Source of the DNA: Flavisphingopyxis sp963800335
Lineage (GTDB): Bacteria; Pseudomonadota; Alphaproteobacteria; Sphingomonadales; Sphingomonadaceae
Direction of reading: 5' to 3'
Assembly: GCA_963800335.1 (NCBI GenBank)
Contig: CAWDAN010000007.1
Coordinates: forward strand, 558,001 to 622,000
DNA length: 64,000 nucleotides
The notes under the pieces were generated by a model that saw only the letters and a program-made list of their open reading frames with translations, made no database searches and was not told where the DNA came from. A program made the position numbers and the translations under genes. This document shows positions 18,687 through 25,466 of the stretch, piece after piece; the stretch's first letter is position 1, and each line of letters begins with the position of its first letter.

Positions 18687-18696
18687 GGAATATTCC
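18687..18696. promoter_or_regulatory. Perfect 10-bp palindrome in a divergent stress promoter
   Basis: GGAATATTCC lies in the 199-base region between the minus-strand small membrane protein/Usp pair and the plus-strand Usp gene. It is flanked by near-symmetrical bases (TAA and CTA). It is A/T-richer than its surroundings and is placed where an operator for both promoters could sit. The protein that might bind it is unknown. Confidence 0.4.
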
Positions 18697-18747
18697 CTAG
18701 CCCACGCTTCGATAACGCCACCCCCTTGCCATTGGCGATGCCGACCT

Positions 18748-18768
18748 TTGCGTAGTTTTCCCGATATT
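18748..18768 (+). promoter_or_regulatory. Possible FixJ-type site before the plus-strand Usp gene
   Basis: TTGCGTAGTTTTCCCGATAT resembles, from memory, the GTAG-TTTCC pattern of DNA bound by FixJ in rhizobial fixK-type promoters. It lies 58-78 bases before the Usp start codon, a plausible activator position. The match is to a loose pattern only; I could not compare aligned sites. Confidence 0.3.
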
Positions 18769-18825
18769 ACCCTTGCGCGGTCCGTGGTATTGATTGTGAC
18801 GGTGCAACAGTGGTGCGAGGCGATC

Positions 18826-19641
18826 ATGAAATCGGTTCTTCTCCATGTTCAGGATGACGACACCCTCGAACAGCGGTTGCAGGCCGCATTGGCGGTCACC
18901 CGCGCGATCGGCGGTCACCTTAGCTGCATCCACGTGACCCCGATCAGCGCCTATGTCGCCTTCGACGGCTTCGGCGGCATTTTCGTCATGAGCGATATCA
19001 TCACCGCACTCGCCCACAGCGAGGACGCGATCATGCGCAAGGTCGAGGACCGTCTCGCCGGCGAGGACGTCGCGTGGGACTATGAGCAGGTCACCGGTGA
19101 GCCCGTTCACGTTATCGTGCAACGCGCGGCGCTTGCCGATATCCTGGTGAGCGGACGCGACAACCCCCATGGCACGACGGCAGGAACGCCGATCAGGCTT
19201 TTGGGTGACATCCTGCAAAAGGTGCGCATTCCCCTGCTGCTTCCGACCAAGGACGGCGATCCGCCCGATTTCAACGGCACTGCGCTGATCGCCTGGGACG
19301 GAAGCTACGAATCCGCCAACGCCGTCCGCCAGTCCTTGCCGCTGCTCAAACTTGCCGGCGACGTCCGCGCAATCCAGATCGAGAAGCAGGACGACGGGCG
19401 TTTTCCATCGATCGCGCTGATGGAATATCTCTCACGCCACGATGTTTCTGCCGAACTTCAGGTCGTCGCGCGCGGTAGCAATCCGGTCGGCGAGACCATC
19501 GTCGACGAAGCGCGCCGGGTCGGCGCGGCGTATGTCGTCATGGGCGGCTACGGGCACAGCCGCGCAGGCGAAGCGGTCTTCGGCGGCGTCACGCACGACT
19601 TCCTCAAGGACTGCCCGGTCCCGCTCGTCATCGCGCACTGA
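18826..19641 (+). CDS. Tandem-domain universal stress protein
   Basis: 271 residues from ATG 18826: MKSVLLHVQDDDTLEQRLQA, first UspA half to about 140, then the second half starting ALIAWDGSYESANAVRQSLP with the loop GGYGHSRAGEAVFGGVT close to G-x2-G-x9-G. It ends CPVPLVIAH, the usual family C terminus. It is similar in layout to the Usp at 12.8-13.7 kb, suggesting an old duplication. The promoter region is shared with the divergent Usp/membrane protein pair and holds a palindrome and a possible FixJ site. It converges with the L,D-transpeptidase gene. Confidence 0.87.
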   Translation: MKSVLLHVQDDDTLEQRLQAALAVTRAIGGHLSCIHVTPISAYVAFDGFGGIFVMSDIITALAHSEDAIMRKVEDRLAGEDVAWDYEQVTGEPVHVIVQRAALADILVSGRDNPHGTTAGTPIRLLGDILQKVRIPLLLPTKDGDPPDFNGTALIAWDGSYESANAVRQSLPLLKLAGDVRAIQIEKQDDGRFPSIALMEYLSRHDVSAELQVVARGSNPVGETIVDEARRVGAAYVVMGGYGHSRAGEAVFGGVTHDFLKDCPVPLVIAH

Positions 19642-19648
19642 ACGCGGA

Positions 19649-20506
19649 TCAGCCGTTCGCGCACTCGCTTTCGAATGGCAGCAATCCGACCGAAGCCGTC
19701 GCGACAGGCCGGTCGCGGTCATAGACGTCGGGATAATAGACAAGCCGGCCTTCGCTATCGGCATAAGCAGTGAAATAGCCGACCACGACCGGGATCGGTT
19801 CATCGAACGCCAGGCGCGTCGTCTCCCCGCTCGTCAGTGCCTCGTCAACCAGGCGCCTGGCCTGTTCGTCGCCGCCGAGCAGCGTCGCGGCAAAGCCCAG
19901 CGCATCGTCAACGCGAATACAGCCGTGCGAGAAACTGCGCACCGTCTTGTCGAACAGGGACTTCGACGGGGTGTCATGGATGCCGATGCTGGCAGGATTG
20001 GGCATGTCGAGCTTCATCTGCCCGAGTGCGTTGTCGGGACCGGGCTTCTGGCGATAGCGTGTCCCGATCTTCACATAGCCGCGGCGCGCCGCTTCGCGCG
20101 GGCTGCGTGCGACGAGCCGACCGACGCTTTCGCGCACGATGCTGGCGGGAACGTCCCACCACGGATTGACGATGGCACCCGTCGCCATCGTCGTGAACTC
20201 GGGCGTCGGGGTCGACGTCTTGCCGACGATCGCGCGCCAGTGCCCCTTAAGCTCGCCGCCGTCCCACAACGAGATCTCGAAGGCGGGAATGTTGACCAGG
20301 AGATAGCGCGCGTTCGGGTCGATCTCGATCGCGCGCCAGCGGGCGATGCTGTTGTGGATCGCGATGCGGTGGGCGGGATCGGCTTCGCTATCGAGGGCCG
20401 CGGTCAGCGCGACGACCTGGGGGTGAACGCTGGTCGTTTGCGACGCTGCCGGCACCGCAAACACGACCGCCACCAGTAGAATCAGATGCTTGAAAATCCT
20501 GCCCAT
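19649..20506 (-). CDS. Periplasmic L,D-transpeptidase (YkuD domain)
   Basis: 285 residues with an N-terminal signal peptide (MGRIFKHLILLVAVVFAVPA). The YkuD catalytic region is clear: IHDTPSKSLFDKTVRSFSHG followed by CIRVDDAL, giving the HxTP-type and SHGC(I/V)R motifs with the nucleophilic Cys. These enzymes form 3-3 cross-links in peptidoglycan or attach lipoproteins to it. The length and the N-terminal segment resemble the larger alphaproteobacterial members. It lies downstream of, and convergent with, a universal stress gene. Confidence 0.88.
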   Translation of the reverse strand: MGRIFKHLILLVAVVFAVPAASQTTSVHPQVVALTAALDSEADPAHRIAIHNSIARWRAIEIDPNARYLLVNIPAFEISLWDGGELKGHWRAIVGKTSTPTPEFTTMATGAIVNPWWDVPASIVRESVGRLVARSPREAARRGYVKIGTRYRQKPGPDNALGQMKLDMPNPASIGIHDTPSKSLFDKTVRSFSHGCIRVDDALGFAATLLGGDEQARRLVDEALTSGETTRLAFDEPIPVVVGYFTAYADSEGRLVYYPDVYDRDRPVATASVGLLPFESECANG

Positions 20507-20578
20507 ATCGTGCTCTCTCCGCGAATAATCCTGTCTTCACATCCCCACTAGGGCATTTCGGGCCGACTTGATATCGCT

Positions 20579-21904
20579 TCAGTCCTCGACCGAGTCCTGA
20601 TCGGTTTTCGTTATCTTCAGCTTGCGCAGGCCCATCGCCTCGAGCGCCAGCCGCTCATAGAACGGTTCGCTCTCGCCCTTGCGGATCTTGCGCAGGAAAT
20701 ACTTTTCGAACGCGATCTTGGCGTAATGGACCCAGCGGCCCTGGGCCGACCAGTTGACATTGCGCGGCGGAATTTGCGGCTGGGCGACGAAGACGAAACC
20801 GTCATCGCCGAAATCGGCGAGGCACACGGCATTCCACGTCGCCTCGGTGGTCGGTTCCTTGCCGTCGAGCATGTTCGAGATGTTGGCGGTGATCGCGGTC
20901 ACCATGCTTTCGATCATGAAGCCCGTCTTCGGCACCCCGACGGGCACCGGCGTCGGCCCGGTCGGTGCGATCGCGACACACACGCCGAGGCCGAATACAT
21001 TGCCGTAAGCCGGGTTTCGCTGATGCTTGTCGATGATAACGAACCCCTTGGGATTGACCAGCCCGGGGATGTCCATGACCGCGGGGATGCCGCGGAACGA
21101 CGGCAGCATCATCGCGAATCCGAACGGCAGGTCGTGGCCCCGCTGCACCGCGCCGTCCTCGCCGACTTCCTCGACATGCATCGTGCCTGCTTCGATCTTG
21201 GCCACCTTGGCATTGGTGATCCACTTGATGTGCCGATCGCGAAACGCGCTTTCGATCATCGTCTTGGTATCGCCGACACCGTCGAGGCCGAGATGGCCGA
21301 TATACGGTTCGGACGTGACGAAGGTCATCGGCACCTTGTCGCGGATCTTGCGGCGGCGAAGCTCGGTGTCGAGGATCATCGCGAACTCGTACGCGGGGCC
21401 GAAACACGATGCCCCCTGTACCGCCCCGACGACGATCGGTCCGGGGTTGGCGGCAAAGCTCTCGAACGCGCCGGCCGCCGCCTTGGCGTGATCGGTCTGG
21501 CAGATCGACACCGTGTGACCGCCATCGGGTCCAAGGCCCTCGATCTGGTCATAGGCAAGCTCGGGGCCCGTCGCGATGACGAGATAGTCGTAGGCGATGC
21601 TGGTGCCGTCGTTGAGCTCGATCCGGTTTTCCTGCGGGTGGACGCGCTTCGCCCCGACCGACGTGAAATCGATCTCCTTGCGGGCAAAAATCGGGGCAAG
21701 TTCGACCTGCACCTCGTCTGCCTCGCGCCAGCCAACCGCGACCCACGGGTTCGACGGCAGGAAAGAAAATACGGCGCTGTCGGACACGACGCTGACGCTC
21801 GCCCTGCCCTTCACCGCAGCCTTGAGTTCATAGGCTGCGATCGTTCCGCCCAACCCGGCGCCCAATATTACGATCCGGGGCAGCGCGCTTCGTTCCTTCG
21901 CCAT
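20579..21904 (-). CDS. Sulfide:quinone oxidoreductase-like FAD flavoprotein
   Basis: 441 residues from ATG 21904 (AGGAG upstream). It begins with the FAD dinucleotide-binding motif VILGAGLGGTIAAYELKAAV, has a second ATG motif (YLVIATGPELAYD), and shows redox-type cysteines in AVQGASCFGPAYEF and GLGVCVAIAPTGP, the two regions where SQR family enzymes carry their catalytic cysteines. The C-terminal amphipathic part (ending MGLRKLKITKTDQ) could sit on the membrane. It probably oxidises sulfide or a related reductant and feeds quinone, but NDH-2-like activity cannot be excluded. A longer in-frame start at 22042 has weak support. Confidence 0.78.
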   Translation of the reverse strand: MAKERSALPRIVILGAGLGGTIAAYELKAAVKGRASVSVVSDSAVFSFLPSNPWVAVGWREADEVQVELAPIFARKEIDFTSVGAKRVHPQENRIELNDGTSIAYDYLVIATGPELAYDQIEGLGPDGGHTVSICQTDHAKAAAGAFESFAANPGPIVVGAVQGASCFGPAYEFAMILDTELRRRKIRDKVPMTFVTSEPYIGHLGLDGVGDTKTMIESAFRDRHIKWITNAKVAKIEAGTMHVEEVGEDGAVQRGHDLPFGFAMMLPSFRGIPAVMDIPGLVNPKGFVIIDKHQRNPAYGNVFGLGVCVAIAPTGPTPVPVGVPKTGFMIESMVTAITANISNMLDGKEPTTEATWNAVCLADFGDDGFVFVAQPQIPPRNVNWSAQGRWVHYAKIAFEKYFLRKIRKGESEPFYERLALEAMGLRKLKITKTDQDSVED

Positions 21905-22170
21905 GGCTAGTCTCCTGTCGAGACAGGCTTGCAGCACGGGCGGCCCCGGAAGAAATACGTGATGATACCAACGCCGCCATCGCTTCGCTCTGGGGAAATT
22001 CGCTTGCGGTATGTAGTTCGTCGATCGGACGGCGCTCAACACGGGTCATGCCACCCCCGGCGTCGCCAGAGGTGATCGTTCATGATTTCGGTGATCGCCG
22101 CACTGCCCAATACTGCGGAGACATGATGCTGCTGGAGGCACGGCTGGCACCGGCTGCGGCGCAGTGCCTG

Positions 22171-22260
22171 TGGCGGAGAGGGTGGGATTCGAACCCACGT
22201 TACGGTCTCCCGTAAACTGCATTTCGAGTGCAGCGCATTCGACCACTCTGCCACCTCTCC
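22171..22260 (-). tRNA. tRNA-Ser (anticodon CGA)
   Basis: The 90-base minus-strand sequence starts GGAGAGGTGGCAGAGTGG and ends with the matching acceptor stem CCTCTCC-G plus encoded CCA. The anticodon arm is CTGCA-CTCGAAA-TGCAG, giving anticodon CGA (reads UCG). The long variable arm TTTACGGGAGACCGTAAC is characteristic of a class II serine tRNA. The T arm GTGGGTTCGAATCCCAC is canonical. Confidence 0.97.
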
Positions 22261-22312
22261 GCAGAGGCGAATGGCGCGGGGGAATTCGTCCGGCCGGTCG
22301 TCAGGAAGCGGG

Positions 22313-22341
22313 CCAATAGCCAATGGTTCGGGCTTTGCCAA
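22313..22341 (-). promoter_or_regulatory. Probable promoter of tRNA-Ser
   Basis: On the minus strand, TTGGCA (22336-22341) is separated by exactly 17 bases from TATTGG (22313-22318). This would start transcription near 22306, about 46 bases before the mature tRNA 5' end. Confidence 0.45.
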
Positions 22342-22414
22342 GCCTTTGCGCAACGCGCGTGTAACGCGTTGCTATTTAGCTTGAAGCCCGGCCGTGGCCG
22401 CCTACATTGAAGCC

Positions 22415-22798
22415 ATGACCGATTTTCCCCTCGCTGGCCGCGTCGAGTCGCGCCCGCTTCCCGACATGCCGCCGATTTCGACCGCGACATTCTCGATCGG
22501 CGACGTCGTGCGCCACCGCATGTTCGATTTTCGCGGTGTCGTGTTCGACATTGATCCGGTCTTCGCCAATTCGGACGAATGGTACGATTCGATCCCCGAA
22601 GGTATCCGCCCCGCCAAGGACCAGCCGTTCTATCACCTGCTCGCCGAGAGCGCCGACGAGAGCTATGTTGCCTATGTAAGCCAGCAGAACCTGCTGCGCG
22701 ATGCCGATGGCGGTCCGGTCGATCATCCTGGTATCGGGTCGCTGTTCGACCTCAGCGGGTCGGGCAATTATGCGCTCAAGGCGCGACTACGCCACTAA
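22415..22798 (+). CDS. hspQ: Heat shock protein HspQ (YccV-like, hemimethylated-DNA-binding family)
   Basis: 127 residues from ATG 22415. Its core ATFSIGDVVRHRMFDFRGVV, then DIDPVFANSDEWYDSIPEG, QPFYHLLAE and YVAYVSQQNLL, is the complete HspQ domain, with a ~20-residue N-terminal extension and a short C-terminal tail. HspQ of E. coli binds hemimethylated DNA and acts as a specificity factor for Lon. In an alphaproteobacterium using CcrM/GcrA methylation control the DNA-binding aspect is of interest. It faces the convergent ABC-2 permease gene. Confidence 0.9.
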   Translation: MTDFPLAGRVESRPLPDMPPISTATFSIGDVVRHRMFDFRGVVFDIDPVFANSDEWYDSIPEGIRPAKDQPFYHLLAESADESYVAYVSQQNLLRDADGGPVDHPGIGSLFDLSGSGNYALKARLRH

Positions 22799-22832
22799 TC
22801 GCGGCCACTGATCGCGACGCTGCCCTGGCCCG

Positions 22833-23681
22833 TCAGGCCTTGAGCCGCCAGCCCGAACGCAACAGCGCGAGGCACGTGCCCCACAGCAGCAGGTTGACCC
22901 CGACGAGCACCGCGACGCCGATCGCCAGCGGCGAATCGGCGACCCCGATAAAGCCGTAGCGAAAGCCCGATATCGCATAGAAGAACGGGTTAGCGTGGCT
23001 GATCGCGCGAAACACCGGCGACAGCGCCTCGACCGAATAGAATGTGCCCGACAGCAAAGCGAGCGGCGCGATGACGAAATTGGTCACCGCCGCGGCATGG
23101 TCGAACTTCTCTGCCCAGACCGATGCGATCACGCCCATGAAGCCGAGCATGGTCGAGCCAAGCAGGCCGAACACGGCCACTGCCCAAAGATGCTGCGGCA
23201 TCGCTGCGCTGCCGACGAACAGCAGCACCGCGACCCATACCGCCGCGCCGACCAGCAGCGCGCGCACGACCGACCCGGCGACCAGCGCGAAGAGCAGCTC
23301 GCCTTCGGAAATCGGCGGCATCAGGTAATCGACGATCGTTCCCTGGATCTTGCCGACGAGCAGCGAGAAGCTGGCATTGGCAAAACTGTTCTGCATCATC
23401 GCCATGATGATGAGGCCAGGCGCGATAAATGCGGCAAAGGGCACGCCCATCACTTCGCGCCCCGAACGGCCCAGCGCGACGGTGAACACGACGAGCAACA
23501 GCATCGCCGACAGCGCCGGGGCCCAGACCGCCTGCGTCTGGACCTTCATGAAACGGCGGATTTCCTTGATCAGCAGCGCGCGCGTGCCCGACCAGTTGAC
23601 CGACCGGATCGTTCGCACACCGGGTTCGGGAAAGCGCTGCGTCGCGCGCGCTGGCGATGAAAGGTTCGTTTCGTTATCCAT
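22833..23681 (-). CDS. ABC-2 type transporter permease
   Basis: 282 residues from ATG 23681. A cytoplasmic N terminus with RALLIKEIRRFMKVQTQAVW is followed by six predicted membrane helices. The family pattern LALLSGTFYSVEALSPVFRA and ISHANPFFYAISGFRYGFIG closes the protein. Such permeases export drugs, polysaccharides or lipids with a partner ATPase. No ATP-binding gene is adjacent (hspQ is convergent, gcrA divergent), so the partner lies outside the window. Confidence 0.88.
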   Translation of the reverse strand: MDNETNLSSPARATQRFPEPGVRTIRSVNWSGTRALLIKEIRRFMKVQTQAVWAPALSAMLLLVVFTVALGRSGREVMGVPFAAFIAPGLIIMAMMQNSFANASFSLLVGKIQGTIVDYLMPPISEGELLFALVAGSVVRALLVGAAVWVAVLLFVGSAAMPQHLWAVAVFGLLGSTMLGFMGVIASVWAEKFDHAAAVTNFVIAPLALLSGTFYSVEALSPVFRAISHANPFFYAISGFRYGFIGVADSPLAIGVAVLVGVNLLLWGTCLALLRSGWRLKA

Positions 23682-23821
23682 GATCGCAGCGACTATCGGC
23701 CCGGCGCGCACGCGGCAAGTTGCAATCCGGCTCGCGAATCCCTAACTCGCCACGCAGAGACGGGCGCGCGCTGCCACCGGCATGCGCGCCATCAGCATTT
23801 TCAAGAAGGGTGCCCCGCCAC

Positions 23822-24517
23822 ATGGCATGGACCGACGAACGTATCGACCAGCTCAAATCGCTCTGGGAAAAGGGCCTGACCGCGAGCCAGATCGCCGATG
23901 ACCTCGGCGGTGTCAGCCGAAACGCGGTGATCGGCAAGGCGCATCGTCTCGGCCTCAAGTCGCGGCCGTCGCCGGTCAAGGCGACCGATGCCAAGGCCCC
24001 TGCCAAGAAGGCTGCGCCTGCCAAGGCCGCGCCCGCCAAGCCTGCTCCGGCGCGCAAGCCAGCCGCGGCTCCGGCCCCGACCCCTGCCCCCGCGCCGCGT
24101 GCCGCCGAACCCGCCGCGCCGCGCCCCGCCGCCTCGGGTGTCCAGTCGCAGCCGATGCCCGAGGACAGCAAGTTCTCGACGCCCAAGATCGTTTCGGTCG
24201 GCCCCGGCGGCTTCCTGCGCCAGGGTCCGGGCGACCAGCAGCCGCCGATTCCGCCCGCTCCGCCGCGTCGCCGCGTGCCCGCAAAGCCGAGCGCCGAAAT
24301 TGCCGACAAGACGGGCCTGCTCGATCTCAACGAGCGGATCTGCCGCTGGCCGATGGGCCATCCCGGCGAGCCCGATTTCCATTTCTGCGGCGTCGACGTC
24401 AATCCGGGCTACCCCTATTGCGTCGAGCATTGCGGTCGCGCCTATCAGGCGCAGCTGCCGCGCGGCACGCGTCGCCCGCCCCCGCCGCTCCCCTTCGGCG
24501 GCCCACGCGTCCGCTAA
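23822..24517 (+). CDS. gcrA: Cell-cycle transcription factor GcrA
   Basis: 231 residues. The N terminus MAWTDERIDQLKSLWEKGLT, then ASQIADDLGGVSRNAVIGKA, is the diagnostic GcrA DNA-binding helix set; a low-complexity Ala/Pro/Lys linker (about 60-110) follows, and the C-terminal domain has NERICRWPMGHPGEPDFHFC and YCVEHCGRAYQ, the sigma-70-interacting part. GcrA binds RNA polymerase and CcrM-methylated GANTC promoters to drive cell-cycle genes. Its presence places the organism in the Alphaproteobacteria. It is divergent from the ABC-2 permease. Confidence 0.96.
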   Translation: MAWTDERIDQLKSLWEKGLTASQIADDLGGVSRNAVIGKAHRLGLKSRPSPVKATDAKAPAKKAAPAKAAPAKPAPARKPAAAPAPTPAPAPRAAEPAAPRPAASGVQSQPMPEDSKFSTPKIVSVGPGGFLRQGPGDQQPPIPPAPPRRRVPAKPSAEIADKTGLLDLNERICRWPMGHPGEPDFHFCGVDVNPGYPYCVEHCGRAYQAQLPRGTRRPPPPLPFGGPRVR

Positions 24518-24615
24518 CCCGTCACGCTGATCCGGCGCGCACGAATACGCTCTCTCTTCGGTTAGGGAGATCGTCAGTCCGTACAGCTGGTCGGTTCAGC
24601 GCGGCGCCGGTTGCT

Positions 24616-25299
24616 CTAGCGCTTTTTCCTGCCCGCCTTGGTCTTGGCAGCGCCCGACTTGAGCGCGGCAAGCCGCTGCGAGACATCGTCTTCGCGGCGA
24701 ATCGCATCGATTTCCGCGAATGCGGCCTTATCGTCGCTCGACGCCGGCGGATCGCGGGTGAGGTCGTCCATGATCCGGGCAAAACGCTGTTCGGCCTTCG
24801 ACACAGTCTGTTCGATCGTGTCGCGCCCGGCCCCGTCGTCGCTCGCAAACGAGCCTCGCCGATCAACCGTCGCCGAGCGCAACTGATCCGCCATCTCCTC
24901 GCGACGCCGCGCAAGGGCTTCGCCCAACGCCTCCAGCCGCTTGATCTCTCGCTTTGCTTGCGCTTTGCTCTCGCCCTGTCGCGCTAGCTCGCGCTCAAGG
25001 TCGATCTGTCGCGCAAAGGCAGCACGAGCGAGATCTTCACGGTCCTTCGACAGCGAATATTCGGCTTTCTCGCCCCATTCGGCAATGTCCCTGGTCAATT
25101 CGGCCTCACGCTGTTCAGCCGCGTCGCGACGGCGTTCGGCGGCAAAGCGCTGGTCGCGGGCATCGTCTTCGGCCTGCTCGACCTCGCGCACCGAATACCG
25201 CGCAAGGCTCTCCTGGTTGCGTTGTTCGGCACCGGACAGCCCAAGTTCCAGGTTGGCGGCGAACGCATGACGCGCCCGCATGAAAATCGAAGCTGGCAT
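24616..25299 (-). CDS. PspA/IM30-like coiled-coil protein
   Basis: 227 residues, nearly all helical and charged. It begins MPASIFMRARHAFAANLELG and continues with long heptad-rich stretches to about 170, then a loop and an Arg/Lys-rich end. This layout fits PspA/IM30-type membrane-stress proteins, which oligomerise on the inner membrane surface. No pspB or pspC partner is nearby. GGGGGAT precedes ATG 25299 and a good promoter is found upstream. Sequence identity with PspA looks low, so the family call is tentative. Confidence 0.65.
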   Translation of the reverse strand: MPASIFMRARHAFAANLELGLSGAEQRNQESLARYSVREVEQAEDDARDQRFAAERRRDAAEQREAELTRDIAEWGEKAEYSLSKDREDLARAAFARQIDLERELARQGESKAQAKREIKRLEALGEALARRREEMADQLRSATVDRRGSFASDDGAGRDTIEQTVSKAEQRFARIMDDLTRDPPASSDDKAAFAEIDAIRREDDVSQRLAALKSGAAKTKAGRKKR

Positions 25300-25338
25300 T
25301 TTTATCCCCCACCCTCACCGTAATAGTGAGCTAAAGCG

Positions 25339-25367
25339 ATGATAGGCAGGCAGTAAATCACGGTCAA
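25339..25367 (-). promoter_or_regulatory. Sigma-70-type promoter of the PspA-like gene
   Basis: On the minus strand, TTGACC (25362-25367), a 17-base spacer and TATCAT (25339-25344) form a strong housekeeping-type promoter. The predicted start near 25332 leaves a leader of about 33 bases before ATG 25299. Confidence 0.65.
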
Positions 25368-25466
25368 GCGATCTACTTCCCGCTGTCAACAGGGCGACGC
25401 AACACAGGCATTGAAGCTTTTGACAGTAGAAAACGCGATATTTACCTCCCCGGATTAAGGGGGGCC

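Noticed and set aside
22046..22490. Minus-strand open frames running through tRNA-Ser
   Set aside because: They translate the tRNA itself (for example AEWSNALHS-type peptides), a common false gene.
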